NCBI GenBank assembly: GCA_947502925.1
Contig: CANNBS010000008.1
Location: 31,421 to 95,420 of the forward strand
Origin: an uncultured Marinicella sp.
Lineage (GTDB): Bacteria > Pseudomonadota > Gammaproteobacteria > Xanthomonadales > Marinicellaceae
Length of the DNA stretch: 64,000 nt
Direction: 5' to 3'
A program made the position numbers and the translations under genes. Positions 9,941 through 18,263 of the stretch are shown one piece after another (within the stretch, counting starts at the first letter, position 1; each line of letters opens with the position of its first letter). The notes beneath the pieces were generated by a model. The model was given only the letters and a program-made list of their open reading frames with translations. It did no database searches and was not told the origin of the DNA.

Positions 9941-10175
9941 TTAAATATAATTCCATTCAATGACAACTAAATCTTAATTCCTTCTTGTCAAATTATTTAT
10001 CAATACTGTTCGTCGCGACTTACAAAACCAAGTGTACGGTTTTTTTAAAAAAAATCACTTAATTTGCTCGGAAAAAATGGTAAAAACAACTTATTATTAT
10101 TGTTTTTCAATAACTTACACAACATCTTGGTCTGCGCATAAATTCTTTACTTTTAATGATAAACAGTAACTATCC
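9941..10175. other. A/T-rich intergenic stretch
   Basis: Divergent spacer between the amidohydrolase and the zinc-receptor locus. It contains poly-A/T tracts (for example around 10040-10055). I see no coding potential and no further structured element apart from the small-RNA candidate beside it. Confidence 0.5.
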
Positions 10176-10203
10176 TTGAAAAAATCATGTTTATAACTAT
10201 GAT
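10176..10203 (+). promoter_or_regulatory. Promoter overlapped by a palindrome, possible Zur operator
   Basis: TTGAAA, a 16-base spacer and TATGAT precede the ATG at 10210. A near-palindrome at 10184-10203 (ATCAT...ATGAT, 8 of 10 pairs) covers the spacer and -10 box, as expected for a repressor site. Assignment to the zinc repressor Zur is inference from the downstream ZnuD-like receptor. The -10 box is only seven bases from the ATG, which would give a leaderless mRNA. Confidence 0.35.
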
Positions 10204-10209
10204 ATCTGC

Positions 10210-10482
10210 ATGAATCGTAACCACTCACATTGGATTTTATTGCTGCTGACATTAACAGTGTCGGCTGCTTTAATGCATGAGGTGGTGGTTCATGACAATA
10301 CCACTTGTACGGTGTGTGTTCAGTTTCACGGCACACCACCGATCATTGATTATGATGTAACTGATTTTGTTATTGCAGACAATACTAAGCAGTCGATTCA
10401 AATCACTTTTTCTACCCTCCTGGCTTATTCACGACCAGCTCAAAGCCGCTCGATTCGTTCACCACCACATATTCTCATTTAA
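10210..10482 (+). CDS. Small exported protein with a CxxC motif, upstream of zinc receptor
   Basis: A 90-residue protein with an N-terminal hydrophobic segment (about residues 8-24) that acts as signal or anchor. A metal-ligand-like patch follows: 'MHEVVVHDNTTCTVCVQFHG', holding three His and a CTVC pair. The C-terminus is basic and serine rich. It resembles the short His/Cys-rich proteins often found just before TonB-dependent metal receptors, but I do not recognise a named family. It is separated by 85 bases from the receptor and is likely cotranscribed, so a role in zinc binding or sensing is plausible. No Shine-Dalgarno sequence precedes the start. Confidence 0.65.
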   Translation: MNRNHSHWILLLLTLTVSAALMHEVVVHDNTTCTVCVQFHGTPPIIDYDVTDFVIADNTKQSIQITFSTLLAYSRPAQSRSIRSPPHILI

Positions 10483-10530
10483 GGACCTTTTTAAGCTGTG
10501 CTTTTAGTTGAGCACAAGTCAATTAAATAT

Positions 10531-10545
10531 ATACCCGACGGGTAT
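10531..10545. promoter_or_regulatory. Perfect inverted repeat before the zinc receptor
   Basis: ATACCCG and CGGGTAT around a single central base, 22 bases before the receptor start. Possible operator or small hairpin; the function is not known. Confidence 0.3.
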
Positions 10546-10567
10546 TGTTAAGTAATGAGAATAAATC

Positions 10568-12895
10568 ATGAGAATAATGTATTTTTTATGCGCTTGCCTA
10601 GCGGCTGGCGTTTTATTAGCCGCTGACAACGGTGTATCCGGGCAGCTTTTATTGAAACAAAAACCGGTCAAGCACGCCGATATTTATATTCACCAACACG
10701 GATTAAAAACAACCACCGATCAAAACGGCGAATTTCACTTTGAAGACCTGGTGCCCGGTGACTATGAACTAGACATCAAAGCCGGGGAACAAAATCATTT
10801 TAATGTTCTGGTTTCATTAACACAGGGCGATAACATCTTTGAACTCAGTGAATTAGTCCTGGATGATCTGGTGGTGTCAGCCCACCCCCTGGATCACAAT
10901 CAGTTACGCATGACCATGCCGGTTGAAATTATCGATGAAGATCAGCTGGTTATGAACCGCTCTTTAAGTATTGACCAAACCGTTAACCAGGTCGCGGGCA
11001 TACAATCGGGCAGCTTTGGTGCCGGCGCCGGTCAGGTGGTGATTCGTGGTCAACAAGGCCCTCGGGTGTCGGTGCTCACCAATGGTATTGGCAATCAGGA
11101 TGCCGCTGCTGTGAGTCCCGATCATTGGGTCAGCAGTGAAAGCTTATTGGCCACGCAGGTAGAGGTCATTAAAGGCCCGGCCACCCTGCTCTATGGTGGT
11201 GGTGCGGTAGGCGGTTTGGTGAATGTGGTGGATCAATCGATTGCCACTGCGCCTTATGATGGTTTTAATGGCGCCTTTGAAGGCAGGCTATCAGATAGTG
11301 CGCTGGATGAACGTGCCGGCGTGATCAGTTTAAATGCCCCGTTAAGTGATCAGCTGATGGGCCATCTGAGTTATTTTTATAATGAAACAGATGATTATGA
11401 GATTCCCGGGTATGCCGAATCGCATTATTTACGGGAAGAAATGCATGCGCACGATGACCATGATGATGCGCATGATGATGAACATAACGAGGAACAAGAA
11501 GCCCATGAGTATGGCCGACTGGCTAATTCTGCGGTGCGCAGTTCTGGTTTACAAACCGGCTTGTCATGGCTTAACGACCATGGCTACTGGGGTATTTCAT
11601 TTCAGAATTTTGATCGCAAGTACGGCATTCCGGGACATAGTCACTTAGAAGAGAATCACGATCATGATGATCACAAACAAGACCACAATGAAGCTGTGCA
11701 CGAAGATCATCGCGTGTGGATAGATTTAGACAAACAAGCCTTCCAGCTTCGGGGCTTACACCGTTTTGATGGTGGATTCTTTAAACAGATTAAAAGCCAT
11801 TACGGTTACACCGATTACCAGCACATCGAGTTTGATAATGGTGATCCGGCCACCCGCTTTACCAATGAAGGTCATCAGATGCGGTTTGAATTAAGTCATC
11901 AGCACCGTTTTGGTTTCGAAGGTGTCTGGGGTCTGGACTGGTCCAACAGTGATTTTTCGGCACTCGGTGATGAAGCCTATATTGTGCCGGCAACCACTGA
12001 TAAACTGGGCTTATTCGCTTTAGAAGAACGACAATTCGGTGATCTGCATTGGGAATTAGGTATCCGCGCTGATCGACAGAAGATTTCCACTGATTTATTT
12101 GCCGATCACAGTGAAACCGCTTTGAGCTTTTCCACCGGTTTTAATATTAAATTATCTGAACGCTTCAGTGTGCCCATTCACTTAAGTTCAGCACAACGTT
12201 TACCGACTACCGAGGAGCTCTATTCCAATCAGTCAAACATCGATGAACTTATTCCGCATTTGGCCACCGGTTCTTTTGAGATCGGTAATCCGGACCTCAA
12301 AGCCGAAGTCAGTAATAATTTCGATATTGGCTTAAAGTATCGGTCAGAACACTGGTCAGCCAATGCCAACATCTTTTATAACCAGATGGATGACTTTATC
12401 TTTTTGGCTTATTCAGGTCAGATGATTGATGAATGGCCTGTTTATGAATATCATCAACAAAACGCAACGTTTAAAGGCTTTGAAGCTGACGTCGCCTATT
12501 CATTTGATGATACTTTTAATAACCAGTGGACAATTAAACTATTCACCGATGCCACCACAGCCAAACTGAATACCGGTGACTATGTTCCCCGTATTCCTGC
12601 CAACCGATTCGGCTTATCAGCTGATTGGTGGCATGGCGCCTGGTCAGCCCAATTAAAAACAACCCGGGTGAATAAGCAAGACAATCTGGCCCTGGGTGAA
12701 TTACCCACAGATGCTTACACAAATGTTGATTTTAGTTTAAATCTATTACAGTTAACTGCTCGTAATGAATGGCTGTGGTTTATCAAAGCCAATAATTTAC
12801 TCGATGAAGAGATTCGTGATCATGCGTCATTTATTAAAGACAAAGCACCTCGTCCGGGTCGTAGCTTAACCGCCGGTATTCGGGTGACTTTTTAA
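10568..12895 (+). CDS. znuD: TonB-dependent zinc receptor, ZnuD-like
   Basis: Outer-membrane receptor, 775 residues, likely importing Zn2+. A signal peptide (about residues 1-19) is followed by a carboxypeptidase-regulatory-like beta-sandwich domain (about 22-90; 'GQLLLKQKPVKHADIYIHQH'). The plug domain holds 'VAGIQSGSFGAGAGQVVIRG' and 'VEVIKGPATLLYGGGAVGG'. Two extracellular-type loops are packed with His and Asp: about residues 290-315 (HAHDDHDDAHDDEHNEE) and about 357-383 (HDHDDHKQDHNEAVHEDH). Such loops are the hallmark of ZnuD. The C-terminus ends in an aromatic residue (RVTF) as barrels do. It follows a small CxxC protein and may be controlled by Zur. A cobalt, nickel or copper ligand cannot be excluded. 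Confidence 0.85.
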   Translation: MRIMYFLCACLAAGVLLAADNGVSGQLLLKQKPVKHADIYIHQHGLKTTTDQNGEFHFEDLVPGDYELDIKAGEQNHFNVLVSLTQGDNIFELSELVLDDLVVSAHPLDHNQLRMTMPVEIIDEDQLVMNRSLSIDQTVNQVAGIQSGSFGAGAGQVVIRGQQGPRVSVLTNGIGNQDAAAVSPDHWVSSESLLATQVEVIKGPATLLYGGGAVGGLVNVVDQSIATAPYDGFNGAFEGRLSDSALDERAGVISLNAPLSDQLMGHLSYFYNETDDYEIPGYAESHYLREEMHAHDDHDDAHDDEHNEEQEAHEYGRLANSAVRSSGLQTGLSWLNDHGYWGISFQNFDRKYGIPGHSHLEENHDHDDHKQDHNEAVHEDHRVWIDLDKQAFQLRGLHRFDGGFFKQIKSHYGYTDYQHIEFDNGDPATRFTNEGHQMRFELSHQHRFGFEGVWGLDWSNSDFSALGDEAYIVPATTDKLGLFALEERQFGDLHWELGIRADRQKISTDLFADHSETALSFSTGFNIKLSERFSVPIHLSSAQRLPTTEELYSNQSNIDELIPHLATGSFEIGNPDLKAEVSNNFDIGLKYRSEHWSANANIFYNQMDDFIFLAYSGQMIDEWPVYEYHQQNATFKGFEADVAYSFDDTFNNQWTIKLFTDATTAKLNTGDYVPRIPANRFGLSADWWHGAWSAQLKTTRVNKQDNLALGELPTDAYTNVDFSLNLLQLTARNEWLWFIKANNLLDEEIRDHASFIKDKAPRPGRSLTAGIRVTF

Positions 12896-12920
12896 TCGTC
12901 TTTTTAATCGATGTGAACAG

Positions 12921-12934
12921 TGCTAAAATGCGCC
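12921..12934 (+). promoter_or_regulatory. Candidate prfC promoter with GC-rich discriminator
   Basis: Extended -10 TGCTAAAAT followed at once by GCGCC. No good -35 box was seen. The same layout recurs before the aminotransferase at 48322. Confidence 0.4.
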
Positions 12935-12970
12935 CCTGTTTGAATTTGCTCGAATAGCGGGCGCTCTTTT

Positions 12971-14554
12971 ATGGAAAGCTATCAAAACCGCAGAACCTTT
13001 GCCATTATTTCGCATCCCGATGCGGGTAAAACCACCATGACCGAAAAACTGTTGTTGTTCGGCGGCGCCATTCAGGTGGCCGGTGCGGTAAAATCACGAA
13101 AAACCGATAAACACGCCACCTCAGACTGGATGGCAATGGAACAGGAACGGGGTATTTCTGTGACCTCTTCGGTCATGCAGTTTCCCTATAAAGACCGGGT
13201 CATTAACTTACTCGACACACCGGGCCATGCCGACTTTTCTGAAGACACCTACCGAACCCTGACGGCGGTGGATTCGGCTTTAATGGTGATTGACTGCGCC
13301 AAGGGTGTCGAGGAACGCACCATTAAACTGATGGAAGTCTGTCGCTTGCGCACCACCCCAATTTTCACTTTTATCAATAAGTTAGACCGCGAAGGTAAAG
13401 AACCGATTGAACTGATTGATGAGGTGGAAGATGTTCTGGATATTCAATGTGCACCGATTACCTGGCCAATCGGTATGGGTAAGCGCTTAAAAGGGGTTTA
13501 TCATTTCCTGAACGATGAAATCCTGTTATATGAATCGGGCAAAAATTACGAAAAACAACAAGCCAAAACAATCAAAGGCTTACAATCCAAAGAACTGGAT
13601 GAGGCCTTGGGAGAAGAACTGGCGGCTGAATTTAGGGATGAAATTGAACTGGTCCAGGGGGCATCACATGAATTCGATAAAGATGCTTATTTAGCCGGTA
13701 AACTGACTCCGGTGTTTTTTGGTTCTGCCATTAACAATTTCGGTGTTGAACCCCTGCTGGATGCTTTTGTGGAATATGCCCCGCAACCACAACCGCGCGA
13801 AACACTGAGTCGCATCGTTGAACCGGGTGAACCCAACTGTACCGGCTTTGTGTTTAAGATTCAGGCCAATATGGACCCAAAACACCGTGACCGGGTGGCT
13901 TTTATGCGCATTTGTTCAGGGGTTTTTGAACAGGGTATGAAGCTGACCAATACCCACACCGGTAAAGAGCTTAAAATCCCCAGCGCCCTGACCTTTATTG
14001 CCGAAAGTCGTGGCTCTGTGGATAATGCCTATCCGGGCGATATCATCGGTATCCATAACCATGGCACCATCAGTATTGGTGATTCATTCACCGAAGGCGA
14101 GGATCTGACATTCACCGGTATTCCCAGCTTCGCACCGGAGCTGTTCCGTCGTGCACGATTGAAAGACCCGTTAAAACTCAAAGCGCTACAAAAGGGTCTT
14201 GAACAATTATCTGAAGAAGGTGCCACCCAGTTCTTTCGACCGATGATTTCCAACGATTTAATCTTAGGTGCCATTGGGGTTTTGCAGTTTGATGTGGTGG
14301 CACATCGCTTACAGCATGAATACAATGTTAAAGCTCTTTTTGAGCCTGTGGATACCCGGATTGCCTACTGGGTCAGCAGTGATGATGACAAGGCCATGAA
14401 ACAGTTTAAAAACCGCAATGAAGCCAATCTGGCCATCGATGGTCACGGCCATCTGGTTTATCTGGCACCATCGATGGTTAATCTGCAATTAGCTCAGGAA
14501 CGTTACCCCGATATCATTTTCCATAAAACCACCGAAACCTTACCGCTGGATTAA
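12971..14554 (+). CDS. prfC: Peptide chain release factor 3
   Basis: Cytosolic translational GTPase that recycles RF1/RF2 from the ribosome after termination. 527 residues against 529 in E. coli. The G-domain has G1 'SHPDAGKTT' (about residues 14-22), an 'RGISVTSS' switch I, G3 'DTPGHADF' (about 92-99) and G4 'NKLD' (about 146). RF3-specific domains follow, with '[14 protein letters not shown]' near residue 440. The ATG at 12971 matches the family start ([19 protein letters not shown]). It is monocistronic, with tRNA-Met 64 bases downstream. Confidence 0.97.
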   Translation: MESYQNRRTFAIISHPDAGKTTMTEKLLLFGGAIQVAGAVKSRKTDKHATSDWMAMEQERGISVTSSVMQFPYKDRVINLLDTPGHADFSEDTYRTLTAVDSALMVIDCAKGVEERTIKLMEVCRLRTTPIFTFINKLDREGKEPIELIDEVEDVLDIQCAPITWPIGMGKRLKGVYHFLNDEILLYESGKNYEKQQAKTIKGLQSKELDEALGEELAAEFRDEIELVQGASHEFDKDAYLAGKLTPVFFGSAINNFGVEPLLDAFVEYAPQPQPRETLSRIVEPGEPNCTGFVFKIQANMDPKHRDRVAFMRICSGVFEQGMKLTNTHTGKELKIPSALTFIAESRGSVDNAYPGDIIGIHNHGTISIGDSFTEGEDLTFTGIPSFAPELFRRARLKDPLKLKALQKGLEQLSEEGATQFFRPMISNDLILGAIGVLQFDVVAHRLQHEYNVKALFEPVDTRIAYWVSSDDDKAMKQFKNRNEANLAIDGHGHLVYLAPSMVNLQLAQERYPDIIFHKTTETLPLD

Positions 14555-14618
14555 GGTTGATTTTTGTGGAAATAACTTGACAATGTGCGCCATTTGATTA
14601 AAATTCGCGCACTCAAGT

Positions 14619-14695
14619 GGCTATATAGCTCAGCTGGTTAGAGCACAGCATTCATAATGCTGGGGTCGGTGGTTCAAGTCCACCTATAGCCACCA
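14619..14695 (+). tRNA. tRNA-Met (CAT), elongator type
   Basis: 77 nt including an encoded CCA. The acceptor GGCTATA pairs with TATAGCC. The anticodon loop TTCATAA gives CAT. The GGCTA...TAGCC acceptor with a full first pair favours elongator Met over initiator. TAAAAT followed by TCGCGC about 15 bases upstream is a likely -10. Confidence 0.95.
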
Positions 14696-14715
14696 TCTTC
14701 TTACCGATTTCCTCA

Positions 14716-14743
14716 TTGTTTTCACCGACGATTGCATTATAAT
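14716..14743 (+). promoter_or_regulatory. Promoter with -10 box seven bases from the ATG
   Basis: TTGTTT, 16 bases, TATAAT. The TATAAT ends six bases before the ATG at 14750 and no Shine-Dalgarno sequence is present, suggesting a leaderless transcript. Confidence 0.5.
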
Positions 14744-14749
14744 GTTGTG

Positions 14750-15271
14750 ATGCGATTTTTCCTGTTTTCACTATTTATTTTTTTAAGCCAATCCGCTCAC
14801 AGCATAGACAATCAGTGGGTAACACTGGGTCAGACCAATATTGACTGGGGTTATATCACACCCTATCAGCTTGAACTTCAGGCGCCGATGGGCCAGCATG
14901 ATTTAGAGGACATCCGCAGAGGTATGCAACCAGTGCGATTTCAACTCACCTGGTTATCACCAAAAACCTCTCAGGAAGATGTTCAGGCTCACTTTAAATC
15001 GTTGATTGAAGGTAAATTACTGAGCGAAGAATCCAGGAAATTCAATCAAACATCCATCCAAAAACTACTCAATAAATTACCGGCCACCGAAAGACATGAC
15101 GTTTGGCACGTTGTATTTTCGCCGGATCAGGGTACATTGTTCGTACTTGAGAAACAAGTGATACACACGCTTATTGGCGCGGAAGTGAATCGGGCTTTGT
15201 ATCAAGCCTGGTTATATCAAAATCCGGTCACCACGGCAAAGTTGCTCAAACGCTTAAATAAAATCAATTAA
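14750..15271 (+). CDS. Chalcone isomerase-like secreted protein
   Basis: 173 residues from the ATG at 14750; an upstream TTG at 14732 is in frame but falls before the -10 box. A signal peptide (MRFFLFSLFIFLSQSAHS) is followed by a domain resembling the bacterial chalcone isomerase-like family: 'GWGYITPYQLEL'-like opening, the 'FQLTWL' core strand, and the closing 'LNRALYQAWLY'-type helix (here VNRALYQAWLYQNP) typical of that family. In bacteria these are periplasmic proteins of unknown activity, some of which bind fatty acids; a flavonoid role is not expected. It is followed 16 bases later by the large amidohydrolase-like gene, so an operon is likely. Confidence 0.65.
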   Translation: MRFFLFSLFIFLSQSAHSIDNQWVTLGQTNIDWGYITPYQLELQAPMGQHDLEDIRRGMQPVRFQLTWLSPKTSQEDVQAHFKSLIEGKLLSEESRKFNQTSIQKLLNKLPATERHDVWHVVFSPDQGTLFVLEKQVIHTLIGAEVNRALYQAWLYQNPVTTAKLLKRLNKIN

Positions 15272-15287
15272 TCAAAACGGCTCTATT

Positions 15288-18263
15288 ATGAAAAAAATGC
15301 TTCTCCTTTTACTGTTATCACTCACAGTCAGCGTTGCAGGCGCGCAACTACCAACCGGCACTGTGAATGGCGTCCAAGATGTGCGTCACGCTGTCATGGC
15401 ACTGACAAATGCAACGGTTCATGTAACACCCGACAAAACCTTAAAAGATGTCACTGTGGTGATTAAAGATGGTCAGATTAGTGACTATCTTAAAGACAAA
15501 CGCCCACCTGAGAATGCGGTGGTTATTGATTACCAGGGCATGCATATTTATCCTGGTTTTATTCATTTAGATGCCGAAGTCGGGTTACCCGAACCAGCCA
15601 AACGACCACCCTTTAGCTGGGGCGGCCCGGAAACCCTGCAATCCACTGTGGATGGTGCTTATAACGCCAACGAAGCCATTAAAGCCAGTTATAACGCCGC
15701 AGATGATTTCAGCCATGATACAAAAGCCAACCAAGCCCTGCGTCAAGTAGGTTTTACCAGCGCGTTAAGTCATCGCCATGACGGTATTATGCGCGGTACA
15801 GGTACTTTAGTGAGTTTAGCCGATGATCCGGCCCAACTCACCTTATTAGCTTCTAAAGCCAGCCAGCATTATTCTTTTGATAAAGGTTCATCCAAGCAAG
15901 ATTATCCGGTATCGTTAATGGGTGCCGTGGCCCTAATCAGACAAACCCTGATGGACGCCGACTGGTATCAGCAACAAAACAAGATGACGGATCTGGATTT
16001 GGCCGCCATTAATAACAATAACCAACTGCCGCGTATTTTTAGTGTTAAAAACTGGCAACAAACCCTGTTAACCCGAAAAATCAGCGATGAATTCAATATT
16101 CCTTTTGTGGTGAAAACAGCCGGTGATTCTTACCAGTCTTTAGAAGCCGTGGCCGACACCGGTCAAACCTTGGTTGTGCCGTTAAATTACCCCAAAGCCC
16201 CTGAGGTGAGCTCACCTTTAGACAGCTATCATGTGGATTACAGTGATTTAAAAAAATGGCAGGTTGCGCCATTTAACACACGCCTGCTGGCCGAGAAAGG
16301 TGTCTCTTTTGCGCTGTTACCCGGTGATAATAAAAAAGGCCTGAAGACATTCTTAAAAGATTTACGCAAAGCTGTGAAACACGGACTCAGTGAGCAAGCA
16401 GCTTTAGCGGCTTTAACCACCATACCGGCTGAAATTTTAAACCGACAGGATATCGGTCATCTTGAAAAAGGTGCACGGGCTGATTTCATTGCCTTTGACC
16501 AACATTTATTTAATGATAAGGCACAGCTCAAAGACAGCTGGGTCAATGGCGAAAGAACCGAAATTAATCCACGACAGCCTTTACCTTCCGGTGATTATAT
16601 ATTGACTTTGGACAACAGCCAACACGAACTCAAAGTCAGTTTTAAAAAAGGTCAATTAAATCTGCAACCCGGCAGCGAAAGCGAACAAAAATTCAAGGCA
16701 AAAATGGACGGCCAGTTATTAAGCCTTGTGATTGATGAACAAGCACCACTCATGGCCTGGGTAGCGGATGGTAAAATTAAACCCCTGCCCTCTGATTATA
16801 ATTGGAGTCTGAAATTATCAAAACAAAATGACCAAGACATAAAATCTGACACGGATGAATCTGTTAAAGACCTCCCAAATATTCCAAAACCATTCACCGC
16901 TTATGGTCTGGCCGATACCAGCACACCGGATAAAGTACTGTTTAAAAACGCCACCGTATGGACGAATGAAGAAGCCGGTGTGGTTGAAAACACGGATGTT
17001 CTGGTGGTGGACGGCACCATTAAAAAAATTGATAAAGACATTGCAGACAGCAAAGCAGATTTGATTATTGATGCCACCGGTAAACATTTAACCTCAGGCA
17101 TAATTGATGAACACAGCCACATTGCCCTGCTTTCAGTCAATGATGTGGCGGTTAATTCAAGCATGGTGCGAATGCAGGATGTGGTTAATTCACAGGATGT
17201 GAATATCTATCGTAATTTAGCCGGGGGTGTGACCGCCGCGCAATTACTGCACGGTTCTGCCAATCCAATTGGTGGTCAGTCTGCGCTGATTAAAATGCGT
17301 TGGGGTGTATCACCACAAGACATGCTCATTGAAGGTGCCGACGGTTTTATTAAATTTGCTTTGGGTGAAAATGTAAAACGCTCCAGAAATAATCAATCAG
17401 TGCGTTATCCTTTAACACGCATGGGTGTTGAACAAGTTTACCGGGATGCTTTTAGCGAAGCACAACGTTATCAAAAGAACTGGGATGATTATAATAATTT
17501 AAGCCGTTCTAAAAAGATAAAAGTCAGCCCACCGCGTCGTGATCTGGCCATGGAAGCCACCGCTGAAGTTTTAAATGAGGAACGCTACATCAGTTGTCAT
17601 TCTTATGTTCAGTCTGAAATCAGTATGCTGATGCATGTGGCCGATGATTTTGATTTTAAGGTTAATACCTTCACCCATATTTTAGAAGGCTATAAAGTGG
17701 CGGATCAAATGAAAGCCCATGGTGTCGGTGCCTCGACGTTTGCCGATTGGTGGGCTTATAAATGGGAAGTTAATGAAGCCATTCCCTACAATGCCGCTCT
17801 GATGGACCAGGTTGGTTTAGTGACTGCCATTAATTCAGACTCGGCAGAAATGTCGCGCCGTTTAAATCAGGAAGCGGCCAAAACCATCAAATACGGTGGT
17901 TTAAGTGAACAGGAGGCCTGGAAGACAGTGACCCTGAATCCGGCCAAATTATTACATCTTGATGATCACATGGGCAGCGTCAAAGAAGGTAAAGACGCCG
18001 ACTTGGTGTTATGGTCAGACGAACCCTTGTCCATATATGCTCAGGCAGAAAAAACCATGGTCGATGGTGTGATTTATTATGACCGTGATAAACAAAGCAC
18101 CTTGGAAGAAACCATCAACACCGAAAAAATGGCGTTAATTAAAGAAAGTCAGTCATCCGGTGACTCAAAAAAACCCAGCGCCCAAGCCGCCAAGCCGGAA
18201 CTGCATTGTGACACCTTAATTACCCACAATGCCTTCTTAGCATTAGACAACGGAGCCGAATAA
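15288..18263 (+). CDS. Large secreted two-domain amidohydrolase-like protein
   Basis: 991 residues with a signal peptide (MKKMLLLLLLSLTVSVAGA). It is two amidohydrolase-fold units in tandem. The N-terminal unit (about residues 30-430) keeps the 'GMHIYPGFIHLDAE' strand but lacks the HxH metal pair, so it is probably inactive. The C-terminal unit (about 545-960) has the HxH-type motif 'GIIDEHSHIAL', 'AGGVTAAQLLHGSANPIGG', the 'HILEGYKVADQMKAHG' segment and 'TAINSDSAEMSRRLNQEAAK', so it may be catalytic. Similar ~1000-residue proteins occur in Bacteroidetes and marine gammaproteobacteria as uncharacterised imidazolonepropionase-like hydrolases. The stop overlaps the start of the next, related gene (TAATG). 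Confidence 0.82.
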   Translation: MKKMLLLLLLSLTVSVAGAQLPTGTVNGVQDVRHAVMALTNATVHVTPDKTLKDVTVVIKDGQISDYLKDKRPPENAVVIDYQGMHIYPGFIHLDAEVGLPEPAKRPPFSWGGPETLQSTVDGAYNANEAIKASYNAADDFSHDTKANQALRQVGFTSALSHRHDGIMRGTGTLVSLADDPAQLTLLASKASQHYSFDKGSSKQDYPVSLMGAVALIRQTLMDADWYQQQNKMTDLDLAAINNNNQLPRIFSVKNWQQTLLTRKISDEFNIPFVVKTAGDSYQSLEAVADTGQTLVVPLNYPKAPEVSSPLDSYHVDYSDLKKWQVAPFNTRLLAEKGVSFALLPGDNKKGLKTFLKDLRKAVKHGLSEQAALAALTTIPAEILNRQDIGHLEKGARADFIAFDQHLFNDKAQLKDSWVNGERTEINPRQPLPSGDYILTLDNSQHELKVSFKKGQLNLQPGSESEQKFKAKMDGQLLSLVIDEQAPLMAWVADGKIKPLPSDYNWSLKLSKQNDQDIKSDTDESVKDLPNIPKPFTAYGLADTSTPDKVLFKNATVWTNEEAGVVENTDVLVVDGTIKKIDKDIADSKADLIIDATGKHLTSGIIDEHSHIALLSVNDVAVNSSMVRMQDVVNSQDVNIYRNLAGGVTAAQLLHGSANPIGGQSALIKMRWGVSPQDMLIEGADGFIKFALGENVKRSRNNQSVRYPLTRMGVEQVYRDAFSEAQRYQKNWDDYNNLSRSKKIKVSPPRRDLAMEATAEVLNEERYISCHSYVQSEISMLMHVADDFDFKVNTFTHILEGYKVADQMKAHGVGASTFADWWAYKWEVNEAIPYNAALMDQVGLVTAINSDSAEMSRRLNQEAAKTIKYGGLSEQEAWKTVTLNPAKLLHLDDHMGSVKEGKDADLVLWSDEPLSIYAQAEKTMVDGVIYYDRDKQSTLEETINTEKMALIKESQSSGDSKKPSAQAAKPELHCDTLITHNAFLALDNGAE

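Noticed and set aside
11382..11648. Second frame within the zinc receptor
   Set aside because: A shadow frame produced by the repetitive His/Asp codons.
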